Counted from the stretch's first letter, positions 8,742-15,105 are shown. The stretch: 27,265 bases of DNA from Candidatus Peregrinibacteria bacterium (GCA_023245725.1 JAHFJU010000009.1:1-27265), one strand, 5' to 3'. Program-made: numbers and translations. The notes: a model not told the origin generated them from the sequence alone.

Positions 8742-9587
8742 TTATTGAACGAAATTTCTCTTCGTTACCTTACTTCCATCGAGCGCAATCGTCCACTCAA
8801 TCATATTCGCACCATCACTTGCAGTTTCGTCAGAATTCATGTGAAGGCCAGCAAAACACAACCATTTCAGCGAATCACCAAAAACAGTTCCGTCACATGC
8901 GTAGCTCTCTGCTCCTGTTGAACCTGCACTTTCTGTTTGAATATCTTGATAATCTTTCACTGATGAACCAGATACTACTATTAAAGTAGAAACTCCGATT
9001 TCAGACCTAGGTTGAGCTCCGGTTTTTTTATAATTACCCAAAAAATCGGCATCAGAAAAGGGTTTATCGCCTCTTGGCCATAACATTCCTGTTGCGACAT
9101 CAACGTCATTAGACAAATGACAAACCGATGACGCGTAAAAATCCTTATCATAATTTCTATGAGTATAAGCAACCATTTTATTCTCAAGCTGCATTACATT
9201 GTCAGGAGAATACGCACTTAATTTAATAAGTTTTCGAGCATTTTCATCTACGATTAAAGTACTCAAAACGTCTCCACCATCAGAAAATTCATTTATTAAT
9301 TTCACACAATCAGGAACAGTCTGCGCAGCCCAATCCAATTTATTCGCATCAATAACCTGTTGATTTAATGCCCATTCTTTATAGTCATCAGAAGTTATAA
9401 CTTTAGAAATAATCTGCTTTGAAACATTGTGACTCAATTTGAACTCTTGCTGACTTACAACGTTAGAACGAGATTGAGTAAAAGGAGTTAATAAAGATTT
9501 GCTTCGAGAGCCGAGCATAAAAGCTACACCTATAGCCACAACAAATATTAAAACTCCGACAATGATGAATAGTGAATATTTTTTCAT
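8742..9587 (-). CDS. Membrane-anchored extracytoplasmic protein, unknown family
   Basis: A 281-residue protein with an N-terminal signal anchor (residues 4-25: YSLFIIVGVLIFVVAIGVAF) after a short MKK start, and a large soluble domain presumably outside the membrane. No SPase I or lipobox site is evident, so the anchor is probably kept. The ectodomain has four cysteines (contexts PDCVK, SVCHLS, YACDGT, WLCFAG), an even number compatible with two disulfides. No known family was recognised. It starts 27 nt beyond the 3' end of tRNA-Phe on the same strand and has its own -10-like TATAAA 8 nt before the ATG. The TPR gene follows after 19 nt. Confidence 0.8.
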   Translation of the reverse strand: MKKYSLFIIVGVLIFVVAIGVAFMLGSRSKSLLTPFTQSRSNVVSQQEFKLSHNVSKQIISKVITSDDYKEWALNQQVIDANKLDWAAQTVPDCVKLINEFSDGGDVLSTLIVDENARKLIKLSAYSPDNVMQLENKMVAYTHRNYDKDFYASSVCHLSNDVDVATGMLWPRGDKPFSDADFLGNYKKTGAQPRSEIGVSTLIVVSGSSVKDYQDIQTESAGSTGAESYACDGTVFGDSLKWLCFAGLHMNSDETASDGANMIEWTIALDGSKVTKRNFVQ

Positions 9588-9595
9588 TTCGATTA

Positions 9596-9601
9596 TTTAT
9601 A
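9596..9601 (-). promoter_or_regulatory. -10-like TATAAA 8 nt before the membrane-anchored protein
   Basis: On the minus strand TATAAA ends 8 nt before the ATG at 9587. The -35 region would fall inside tRNA-Phe and has no good match, so this is a weak candidate. It is listed because the distance equals that of several other genes here and would give a leaderless mRNA. Confidence 0.35.
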
Positions 9602-9614
9602 TAAGTGGATAATT

Positions 9615-9689
9615 TGGTGCCGGGGGACAGAATTGAACTGTCGACACCACGCTCTTCAGGCGCGTGCTCTACCACTGAGCTACCCCGGC
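9615..9689 (-). tRNA. tRNA-Phe (GAA)
   Basis: Read on the minus strand: acceptor GCCGGGG pairs with CCCCGGC, D-arm GCTC/GAGC, anticodon stem CGCGC/GCGTG with loop CTGAAGA (anticodon GAA), T-arm GACAG/CTGTC with loop TTCAATT, discriminator A and an encoded CCA. It is 75 nt with the CCA and all stems pair (one G-U). The minus-strand reading frame through it is the usual tRNA shadow. Confidence 0.96.
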
Positions 9690-9712
9690 ACAAAAGAACA
9701 AATGCGAAGCTG

Positions 9713-9741
9713 AGTTTATAGAATATGGCTTATAAATGCAA
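9713..9741 (-). promoter_or_regulatory. Putative promoter of tRNA-Phe
   Basis: On the minus strand TTGCAT (9736-9741) is followed after 17 nt by TAAACT (9713-9718), with an overlapping TATAAA at 9715-9720. Transcription would start about 15-20 nt upstream of the tRNA 5' end at 9689. Confidence 0.45.
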
Positions 9742-10003
9742 ACTTAACATGGTTAATTTTTAGTGATAATTCGATACACTAAGCAAGTTATGCAAAAGAA
9801 AAGAATCATAGTAAAGCTACATAAATAATGGTGATTTTATGGTCATAGACATTGCTAAACCTACGATCTATTGATCAATTCTTTCCCGGGAAGACATTTT
9901 TAAAATGATTTGTATGAGTTGTAAATGGGGCATCATGCGACATCAATTGCTGCAATCTAAACAACAGCGCGTAAATATTACGCCGAGGTTCTAAAAAAAC
10001 TAT
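9742..10003. other. Gene-free stretch between two divergent tRNA genes
   Basis: I see no coding region in this interval; every frame is broken by stops. It contains two short perfect palindromes, TTGATCAA (9871-9878) and TTCCCGGGAA (9883-9892), separated by 4 nt, and an A-run (9994-10000) before the tRNA-Gly promoter. No terminator-like hairpin was found. A non-coding RNA is possible, but nothing here demands one. Confidence 0.5.
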
Positions 10004-10031
10004 TGACTCTGGCCTAATTAGTTCCTAGAGT
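10004..10031 (+). promoter_or_regulatory. Promoter of tRNA-Gly
   Basis: TTGACT (10004-10009), a 16-nt spacer and TAGAGT (10026-10031) precede the tRNA by 23 nt. The bases just after the -10 are GC-rich (AGTCGCGC), like the discriminators of growth-rate-controlled stable RNA promoters in other bacteria. Confidence 0.6.
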
Positions 10032-10054
10032 AGTCGCGCACATTTAACAGATGC

Positions 10055-10129
10055 GCGGGTATCGTATAGCGGCTATTATGGGACCTTGCCAAGGTCCAGA
10101 TACGGGTTCGACTCCCGTTACCCGCTCCA
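10055..10129 (+). tRNA. tRNA-Gly (GCC)
   Basis: Acceptor GCGGGTA pairs with TACCCGC; anticodon stem GGACC/GGTCC with loop TTGCCAA gives anticodon GCC; T-arm ACGGG/CCCGT with loop TTCGACT; discriminator T and an encoded CCA. The D-arm is weak (GTA/TAT with a large loop containing AGCGGCTAT), as in some other tRNA-Gly. It is 75 nt long with the CCA. Its last 13 nt recur 75 nt downstream. Confidence 0.94.
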
Positions 10130-10204
10130 AGCTCTTGAGTGCGAGCACGAAGTGCGATGTACGAAAGGCTTGGGCGGCAATCCTCTCGAGGGTTACCCGC
10201 TCCA
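10117..10204 (+). repeat. Direct repeat of the tRNA-Gly 3' end
   Basis: GTTACCCGCTCCA at 10117-10129 (end of the tRNA) is repeated exactly at 10192-10204. The intervening bases can fold: CCAAGC (10127-10132) is complementary to GCTTGG near 10168-10173, enclosing a small GCAC-GAA-GTGC hairpin (10145-10155). The segment after the tRNA does not itself fold as a tRNA. A duplicated tRNA 3' end is what tRNA-targeting integration leaves as att sites, but no integrase is visible and the enclosed piece is only 62 nt. Confidence 0.7.
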
Positions 10205-10258
10205 GAAATGAGCACAGTAGTGTATACTCTCATCATTACTTCATAAACAAAAAACCAT

Positions 10259-10327
10259 ATGGGAAGCAATCGCGGTGAAGGTACTCGCAGAGAGAAAAAA
10301 AAGCCAAAGCAAGACAAGAAGAAATAG
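10259..10327 (+). CDS. 22-residue basic mini-protein, possible gene
   Basis: An ATG at 10259 opens a 22-codon frame ending in TAG: MGSNRGEGTRREKKKPKQDK followed by two more lysines. It is very basic and presumably disordered. Support for a real gene is contextual: a TATACT (10223-10228) upstream, an A-rich stretch before the ATG, and a strong terminator starting 5 nt after the stop. The REKKKPK motif resembles tails of small basic proteins I have met in other bacteria, but I cannot name a family. The alternative is that the transcript is a small RNA and the frame is incidental. Confidence 0.45.
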   Translation: MGSNRGEGTRREKKKPKQDKKK

Positions 10328-10332
10328 GCTTA

Positions 10333-10356
10333 ATCCCGCACTCGCGGGATTTTTTT
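10333..10356 (+). terminator. Rho-independent terminator
   Basis: A perfect 7-bp stem, ATCCCGC (10333-10339) and GCGGGAT (10344-10350), with a 4-nt loop is followed directly by six T (10351-10356). It closes the tRNA-Gly / 22-codon transcript before the next gene. Confidence 0.85.
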
Positions 10357-10360
10357 ATGA

Positions 10361-10366
10361 TATATT
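10361..10366 (+). promoter_or_regulatory. -10-like TATATT before the Cys-rich gene
   Basis: TATATT ends 9 nt before the ATG at 10376, just after the preceding terminator, so this gene must have its own promoter in about 20 nt. The expected start point would make the mRNA leaderless. The -35 would lie inside the terminator hairpin and is not recognisable. Confidence 0.45.
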
Positions 10367-10375
10367 ATCGACACT

Positions 10376-10627
10376 ATGACACAACAAACTATCTATCGAT
10401 GCGAAGGCAACTGTAACGGAGCAACTTTCGAAGCAGGCAAAAGCTGCGGCGCTTCAGATTGCAACCTATACGACGTTCCTCTAAAACCATACAAACAGTG
10501 CAAATCTTGCTCCGCAAAATCTGAGCATGACAACTCCGCTCATGGATGCAATGAATGCACATCTAATTCATCTATGCCTGAGCAAGATAACTCTGCGCAG
10601 TGCTGTGGGAATTGCGCATGTAAATAA
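10376..10627 (+). CDS. Cysteine-rich mini-protein (12 Cys in 83 residues)
   Basis: An 83-residue hydrophilic protein with Cys at 9, 13, 24, 29, 42, 45, 58, 61, 76, 77, 80 and 82. They form C-x3-C, C-x4-C and two C-x2-C pairs, then a CCGNCAC cluster at the end. The first half (YRCEGNCNGATF...CGASDCNLYDVPLKPYKQCKSC) looks like a small zinc-binding module. The tail has two similar units, each an acidic DNSA segment followed by a cysteine cluster. There is no signal peptide, so a cytoplasmic metal-binding role (zinc structural site or metallothionein-like buffering) is more likely than disulfides. It is followed after 8 nt by the GNAT gene and then SOD, suggesting an operon for metal or oxidative stress. 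No named family was recognised. Confidence 0.75.
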   Translation: MTQQTIYRCEGNCNGATFEAGKSCGASDCNLYDVPLKPYKQCKSCSAKSEHDNSAHGCNECTSNSSMPEQDNSAQCCGNCACK

Positions 10628-10635
10628 CTCAATAC

Positions 10636-11613
10636 ATGAACTCGCAGATTTCTGTTCGACCAGTTGCAGATGTTCCACCTCATGTAGCTAAGCCTCACCG
10701 TGAGTATAATTTATTGAATTACGGAGCAAGCACAATTTTAGGAGCATACAATGAAAACGCACAATTAATTGGAGTAATTCGCTACGCTCAACGAATTAAT
10801 ACTCAACTATCGCATGGGATTTTGGCAGATTTACATCTTGATGACGAACTTACAGCTGAACAGAAACAACAAGTAGCAAAAGAATTAATTTTAGAAGGAG
10901 AACGGGCGCTTCGCGCCCTTGGTGTTACAAAAATTGATGCTGTTGTAATTGACGGCAGTAAACTTGCTAAACATTTTATAGATGCTGGGTACTGGGCATC
11001 TCGAAAGATGGTAACTATTGAATGGGATTTGGCCTCGACAGCTCCAGCTACACAAATCCCCGATTTATTAGTCGAGCTCGAAACACAACCCGATTCAAAC
11101 GAAGTGACAGACTTTATTTTATCTTCGTATCAACCGTATTGGCGTTGGTGGAAAAATGACGCATTCGATCGCCTGTGGGATCGCATAGATTTTCCTGACT
11201 ACAAAGAGAATCAAGTCGACGAAGAAAATTCAGAGCACAATCGTGAAAACGTTCAAAATATTATTGAAGATGGAATCGCGCAAGCATTGATGGGCGAACA
11301 TATTTTCGCCATCGGAAGAATAAACGGAAAGATTATCGGCATGTGCGACGCAAAACTGGTCGAAGATTCTCTCGACGACTTTAGCGACTGGGGAGTACTC
11401 ATGTTACGCGATCATCCCGGAAAAGGTTTTGGGCAAATCCTATTATATTCATGCCTAAATTGGCTTAAACAAAAAGGCAAAAAAACGGCTACCATTACAA
11501 CAACTTCAGGCCTAGACGACTACGACCCAACGGTATACTTGTATGTTCAGTCATGTGGTGGGAAAATAAAAGGAGAGTTCAATAATTTCGTAAAAAGAAA
11601 GTTCGATTTTTGA
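10636..11613 (+). CDS. Tandem GNAT-family N-acetyltransferase
   Basis: A 325-residue soluble protein. The C-terminal half contains a GNAT acetyl-CoA motif at about residues 253-270 (GVLMLRDHPGKGFGQILL), matching the R/Q-x-x-G-x-G/A pyrophosphate loop, followed by a helix and an IKGEFNNFVKRKF ending. The N-terminal half (IGVIRYAQR...GERALRALGVTKIDAVVIDG...FIDAGYWASRKMV) looks like a second, degenerate GNAT fold, as in mycothiol synthase-type double-GNAT proteins. The substrate cannot be told. A notable aromatic patch YQPYWRWWKND lies between the halves. It starts 8 nt after the Cys-rich gene and ends 36 nt before SOD, so co-transcription is likely. Confidence 0.8.
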   Translation: MNSQISVRPVADVPPHVAKPHREYNLLNYGASTILGAYNENAQLIGVIRYAQRINTQLSHGILADLHLDDELTAEQKQQVAKELILEGERALRALGVTKIDAVVIDGSKLAKHFIDAGYWASRKMVTIEWDLASTAPATQIPDLLVELETQPDSNEVTDFILSSYQPYWRWWKNDAFDRLWDRIDFPDYKENQVDEENSEHNRENVQNIIEDGIAQALMGEHIFAIGRINGKIIGMCDAKLVEDSLDDFSDWGVLMLRDHPGKGFGQILLYSCLNWLKQKGKKTATITTTSGLDDYDPTVYLYVQSCGGKIKGEFNNFVKRKFDF

Positions 11614-11649
11614 GTACAGTTCGCACATATTTTCTAACTCCTCATTTAT

Positions 11650-12237
11650 ATGTTTACCATCAAAGACCTACCATTCGGAAAAGACCAACTAAAAGGAATT
11701 TCGGCTAAAACAAACGAAATTCATCATGACAAACTTTACGCAGGATACGTAAATAAACGAAATGAAATTGAAGACGCACTTGCATCTACAGACAAATCAA
11801 AAGCTGCTGCAACATACAGTGTTTTTAGAGGATTAAAAGTCGAAGAAACTTTCAATGCCGATGGAGCAATTCTGCACGAATTATACTTTGATTCTCTTGG
11901 CGGCGATGGAGTTGCGACAGGTGCATTCGTAGAAAAAGCGACAGCAGATTTTGGCTCATGGCAGGCATTTATAGACGATCTTACGGCAACTGCAATGGCA
12001 TGCCGAGGTTGGGCTGTAACTGCATACGATCCGAGTGATAATAAAATTCACAACTTTCTTTGCGACTCACACAATCAAGGAGGAGTTTGGGGAACAATTC
12101 CCCTATTCACAATTGACTGTTACGAGCACGCCTACTTTATCGATTTTGGTTCCGACAGAAAATCATACATAGCCTCATTCATGCAAAACGTAAATTGGTC
12201 AGCAGTCGAAAAACGCTGGCTAGCAGCACAAAAATAA
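11650..12237 (+). CDS. Fe/Mn superoxide dismutase
   Basis: A 195-residue SOD, close to the family's usual 190-210. The four metal ligands are visible: His25 (EIHHDKLYAGYVN), His76 (AILHELYF), Asp156 and His160 (TIDCYEHAYFIDF, the variant of the usual D-x-W-E-H-A-Y signature with Tyr for Trp). The segment GSWQAFIDDLTATAMACRGW matches the region where most family members have GSGW, here with Cys-Arg. The variable second-shell region reads DSHNQGGVWG, so Fe versus Mn preference cannot be decided. There is no signal peptide, so it is cytosolic, converting superoxide to oxygen and peroxide. It is last in the apparent operon with the Cys-rich and GNAT genes. Confidence 0.93.
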   Translation: MFTIKDLPFGKDQLKGISAKTNEIHHDKLYAGYVNKRNEIEDALASTDKSKAAATYSVFRGLKVEETFNADGAILHELYFDSLGGDGVATGAFVEKATADFGSWQAFIDDLTATAMACRGWAVTAYDPSDNKIHNFLCDSHNQGGVWGTIPLFTIDCYEHAYFIDFGSDRKSYIASFMQNVNWSAVEKRWLAAQK

Positions 12238-12249
12238 GACAAAGAAAAA

Positions 12250-12273
12250 CCGTACCATTATGGCGTGGCACGG
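12250..12273. terminator. Possible weak terminator between convergent genes
   Basis: CCGTACCA (12250-12257) and TGGCACGG (12266-12273) form an 8-bp stem with one A-C mismatch and an 8-nt loop, in the gap between SOD and the opposing secreted protein. The following TCCTCTTTA is only moderately T-rich. Confidence 0.4.
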
Positions 12274-12311
12274 CTCCTCTTTATACAAATACTATATTTC
12301 TCGAATAACGA

Positions 12312-12824
12312 TTAAAGTACATCGTTCATATCTGACTCGCTTGGCATTCCGTTTACGTTACATGCTTTTACTGCTGATTTAAATCCTGTCCATGCATCTT
12401 TCTGAGCTGTATGAGCTGTTTTTTCGGCAGTGTGTCGAGCATCTTTAAATGCTTTCCATGCAGCGTTAATAGCATTTGCGCGAGCAGTTCCATCGCTCAT
12501 TACCCATGCAGCAGCTAAACTTGTCTTACGAGTTGAAAGCGCAGATGTAAGCGAATTATTCATTGCAGTAAACGCTGCCCCTACAGCAGTTTCACGAACG
12601 TCTACAGCGACTGCAACACATGCCAACTGAGTCGCGTCGAGGTTTTGCATGCTTTCGAGTTTATCTTTTTTCTGCATTCGATTGTCATGGCGGAAAGACT
12701 GCATTAATTCATGTCGAGCACCATTCTGATTAGCCTGACCATGAGCAGAATCACTAGCGAAAGCAGGAGCCGCAACTAACACACTCATAGCAAGTGTTAA
12801 TAATAATGTTACCAATTTCTTCAT
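12312..12824 (-). CDS. Secreted Ala-rich helical protein, unknown family
   Basis: 170 residues from the ATG at 12824 (MKKLVTLLLTLAMSVLVAAP then AFA-SD), a textbook Sec signal peptide with an AFA cleavage site. An upstream ATG at 12869 would put 15 hydrophobic residues before it and is unlikely. The mature part is about 145 residues, rich in Ala, Lys, Asp and His and predicted all-helical, with aromatic Ala-Trp repeats (AAWVM, AAWKAFKDARHTAEK, DAWTGFKSAVKAC). It has two cysteines (LACVAV and VKACNV), which could form one disulfide. I do not recognise the family. It is downstream of the hydrolase on the same strand, separated by 83 nt. Confidence 0.8.
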   Translation of the reverse strand: MKKLVTLLLTLAMSVLVAAPAFASDSAHGQANQNGARHELMQSFRHDNRMQKKDKLESMQNLDATQLACVAVAVDVRETAVGAAFTAMNNSLTSALSTRKTSLAAAWVMSDGTARANAINAAWKAFKDARHTAEKTAHTAQKDAWTGFKSAVKACNVNGMPSESDMNDVL

Positions 12825-12907
12825 AAAAATAATGAAGTTAAAAAATAATATGGAATCTGTGTTTATCAAAGACCCACGAACATGTAGACGACGTTACTTT
12901 CAAACTC

Positions 12908-13453
12908 TTACAAATAAAGTTGAAATACAAACTCCGGAAATTCTTTTAATCCTTCAAAATGCCCTTTGTTCTCAAACGAAACGAGCTCTGCCCCAAGTTT
13001 TTCTGCAAAATATTCTCCGTGCTCAAAAGGCACATACGGATCATCTTTAGAATACATACATGTAAACTTTTTTGCTTTAGTCTTAATAAGTTCAAGATTG
13101 AGTGGTTCAACAAAAAACGGCGCAATACCATTATTTACTGCCGACATAGGAACGCCAACAAGTACAACATGCGCAGCTTGCTGAGGAGATTCTTCAAGTG
13201 CCTTTAGAATTGCGATTCCACCCAAAGAGTGGCCAATCAATGTTGACTCAGGAAAATCCTGTTCATGAACTGAGCGAAAAATAACACGCAACCAAGCCTC
13301 AAGCACAGGAGCCTCAGGGAAAGGCATTTGTGGAACCATAGTCACGCACTCGTTTTTTTTACGAAGCTCATCAGCTGCCCATAAAAACCATGGCGGAAGG
13401 TCTGGACGACCTTTGTAACCATGTACAAACAGGTAATTTTTTGTCATATTCAT
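12908..13453 (-). CDS. RBBP9/YdeN-type serine hydrolase
   Basis: 181 residues with a compact alpha/beta-hydrolase fold. FVHGYKG near the N-terminus is the oxyanion-loop region, GHSLGG carries the nucleophilic Ser, SKDDPYVPFEHGE supplies the Asp, and NKGHFEG the catalytic His. The short length and DDPYVP motif are typical of the RBBP9/YdeN group, whose natural substrates are poorly known. The frame extends to an ATG at 13459, but a -10 box at 13463-13468 on the minus strand puts the likely transcript start near 13456. I therefore take the ATG at 13453 (MNMTKNYLF); the ATG at 13447 is also possible. It is divergent from VKOR. Confidence 0.88.
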   Translation of the reverse strand: MNMTKNYLFVHGYKGRPDLPPWFLWAADELRKKNECVTMVPQMPFPEAPVLEAWLRVIFRSVHEQDFPESTLIGHSLGGIAILKALEESPQQAAHVVLVGVPMSAVNNGIAPFFVEPLNLELIKTKAKKFTCMYSKDDPYVPFEHGEYFAEKLGAELVSFENKGHFEGLKEFPEFVFQLYL

Positions 13454-13491
13454 GCACAATCATTATAATGCCACTACACACAATATGAAAA
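13441..13491. promoter_or_regulatory. Divergent promoters sharing one palindromic -10
   Basis: CATTATAATG (13461-13470) is its own reverse complement and so provides a TATAAT on both strands. On the plus strand TTGTCA (13441-13446), 17 nt, TATAAT (13464-13469) serves VKOR, with the ATG 15 nt further on. On the minus strand TTTTCA (13486-13491), 17 nt, TATAAT (13463-13468) serves the hydrolase, with an ATG 9 nt further on. Both have optimal spacing, so the two polymerases should compete for the same site. Confidence 0.7.
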
Positions 13492-13928
13492 CTTCATTTT
13501 CAAAGGCGATGACGGTTCTATCAGCTCTTGGTATTGCTGTTACAAGCTATTTGATTCACCAACATTACGCGCCGGTTGATTCGTCGTTTTGCAATTTTAA
13601 CGATTATGTAAGTTGCGACATTGTTAATAAAAGTGAATTCTCAACAATTTTCGGTGTACCTGTAAGCATTTTCGGATTACTAACTTATATTTATCTTTTC
13701 GTTTTCTCGCTGGCATCTATGAGAAATAAGGCTTGGGCGAAAAAACTATTTCTGCCAACAGTTGCATTTACACTTTTTGGCCTACTGTTCTCATTTTATC
13801 TAACCTACACTGAATTTTTCGTACTCTTTGCGGTATGTATTTTCTGCCTGACTCAACAAATTCTTATTCTTTCTATTTCTTCACTTTTACTTATTTCTTT
13901 ATGGCACTCAAAAAAAATCTCAAACTAG
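13485..13928 (+). CDS. Vitamin K epoxide reductase (VKOR) family membrane protein
   Basis: 147 residues with four or five membrane helices. The family's redox residues are in place: a Cys36...Cys44 loop pair (FCNFNDYVSCDIV), Ser50 (NKSEFSTIFGVPVS) and the CxxC Cys118-x-x-Cys121 (VCIFCL). Bacterial VKORs reoxidise a periplasmic or surface thioredoxin-like partner and pass electrons to quinone, taking the place of DsbB. The next gene encodes just such a partner and overlaps this one by 28 nt, so translation is probably coupled. The start at 13485 is preferred over 13452, because the shared promoter would start transcription near 13476. Confidence 0.94.
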   Translation: MKTSFSKAMTVLSALGIAVTSYLIHQHYAPVDSSFCNFNDYVSCDIVNKSEFSTIFGVPVSIFGLLTYIYLFVFSLASMRNKAWAKKLFLPTVAFTLFGLLFSFYLTYTEFFVLFAVCIFCLTQQILILSISSLLLISLWHSKKISN

Positions 13929-14434
13929 CAGCAATTTTAACAACACTACTTATTGTTCTAGCAGGTTGTGGTGATGACACGGCACGATATGCAGGATTCG
14001 CACAATGCCTAACAGACTCAGGAATGGTTATGTACGGCTCTTTTAGATGCCCTCACTGTTTAAAAATGAAAGAGCTTTTTGGTTCAAGTTTTTCGAACAT
14101 CAAGTATGTTGAGTGTGACCAGTTAAGCCGAGTTTACGACAAAGCAACATGTGAAGCTAAGAATATTACAGGATTCCCTACATGGATTTTTGGAGATGGC
14201 AGCCAAGATAAAGGAGAAAAAACATTCGAATTCTTTGCTGAAAAAACAGGATGCAAACTACCAGATGGAGCTACTCCAAGCGTGCCAACGACAATAATTC
14301 CAACTGAGACTCAGTCCGATACAACTGCTGCGGCGACAACAACGGCCGCTACAACAACTGTTATTTCGGCACAAGAAGAGACAATCGCGACTTCGACTGA
14401 TACGACATCAAGTGCAAGTTCGACTACTAAATAA
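13901..14434 (+). CDS. Thioredoxin-like lipoprotein, VKOR partner
   Basis: 177 residues from the ATG at 13901 (MALKKNLKLAAILTTLLIVL). The lipobox LAGC places the lipidated residue at Cys23. A thioredoxin-fold domain follows with Cys50-Pro-His-Cys53 (SFRCPHCLKMKELFG) and the cis-Pro segment GFPTWIFGDG; other cysteines are Cys36 and those in VECDQL, ATCEAK and TGCKLP. This is the domain usually fused to VKOR at its C-terminus in cyanobacteria and others; here it is split into an overlapping gene. It should catalyse disulfide formation in exported proteins. The last 50 residues are a low-complexity Thr/Ala/Ser tail, perhaps a spacer. A longer frame begins at 13835 but lacks a sensible N-terminus. 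Confidence 0.92.
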   Translation: MALKKNLKLAAILTTLLIVLAGCGDDTARYAGFAQCLTDSGMVMYGSFRCPHCLKMKELFGSSFSNIKYVECDQLSRVYDKATCEAKNITGFPTWIFGDGSQDKGEKTFEFFAEKTGCKLPDGATPSVPTTIIPTETQSDTTAAATTTAATTTVISAQEETIATSTDTTSSASSTTK

Positions 14435-14445
14435 CACAGCCATGT

Positions 14446-15105
14446 ATGGCGGTGAAAACTTCTGAACGTGAAAAGATCGCCAAAATTCTGCGAATTTTGG
14501 CGAAACAATGGCCGGAACCAATACCTCCGCTAAATTTTAGTAATCCATTTGAATCGCTAATTGCAACAATGTTGTCAGCTCAGTGTACAGATGTATGCGT
14601 CAATAAAGTAACACCTGATTTGTTTACCGCCGCACAAAATCCTTTAAAAATGTATGCCCTTGGCCGCAAAAAATTAATTTCTTACATTCGCTCAACAGGA
14701 TTTTTTAATGCAAAATCGAAAAATATTTTGGCGACATGCAAATCACTAATCGATGATTTTGATGGCGAAGTTCCAAATGACTTCGAAGAACTTCAAAAAT
14801 TAACAGGAGTCGGGCGAAAAACCGCCAGCGTGGTTATGTGCCAAGCATTTCATGTTCCTGCTTTTCCTGTTGATCGACATGTAATGCGAGTTTCGCACAG
14901 ACTTGGCTTATCTAAGGCAAAAACAGCTGACAAAACAGACATAGACTTACGTAAAAAAATCCCGAAAAAGAACTGGATAGACGCACACTTACAGCTAGTT
15001 TTTCTTGGTAGATCTTGGTGCAGGCCGAAACCAAAGTGCGCAGAATGCCCTCTACGATCTGTTTGCCCAACTGGAAATGCGTCAAAAATGGCCACGTTTT
15101 TGTAA
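14446..15105 (+). CDS. nth: Endonuclease III (DNA glycosylase/AP lyase)
   Basis: 219 residues, normal for Nth, which removes oxidised pyrimidines from DNA. The helix-hairpin-helix LTGVGRKTASVV contains the catalytic Lys125, and VDRHV carries the catalytic Asp143 (usually VDTHV). MLSAQCTD near residue 46 is the conserved N-terminal motif. The C-terminal Fe-S cysteines are present as C-x5-C-x2-C-x5-C (WCRPKPKCAECPLRSVC); the first spacing is one residue shorter than the usual x6, and the preceding HGR is LGR. A cluster is still likely, and its source would be the Suf system in this window. It starts 11 nt after the thioredoxin lipoprotein. Confidence 0.95.
   Translation: MAVKTSEREKIAKILRILAKQWPEPIPPLNFSNPFESLIATMLSAQCTDVCVNKVTPDLFTAAQNPLKMYALGRKKLISYIRSTGFFNAKSKNILATCKSLIDDFDGEVPNDFEELQKLTGVGRKTASVVMCQAFHVPAFPVDRHVMRVSHRLGLSKAKTADKTDIDLRKKIPKKNWIDAHLQLVFLGRSWCRPKPKCAECPLRSVCPTGNASKMATFL
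14478..14502 (+). repeat. Perfect inverted repeat inside the start of nth
   Basis: CGCCAAAATT (14478-14487) and AATTTTGGCG (14493-14502) are perfectly complementary with a 5-nt loop, about 30 nt into the coding region, over codons for IAKILRILAK. In the mRNA this makes a 10-bp hairpin near the ribosome's starting point. Confidence 0.7.

Noticed and set aside
9463..9693. Minus-strand reading frame starting MCRGSSVVEHAPEERGVDSS
   Set aside because: This is the well-known translation shadow of a tRNA; it lies over tRNA-Phe and then the start of the membrane-anchored protein in the wrong frame.
10130..10204. A second tRNA gene after tRNA-Gly, ending in the same CCA
   Set aside because: The 5' half cannot form an acceptor with TACCCGC and has no D-arm or anticodon loop; only the 3' end matches.
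10018..10317. Reading frames on both strands over tRNA-Gly and its flank
   Set aside because: They run through the tRNA and its duplicated end and show no protein-like pattern; the AGNGSRTRIWTLA stretch is tRNA shadow.
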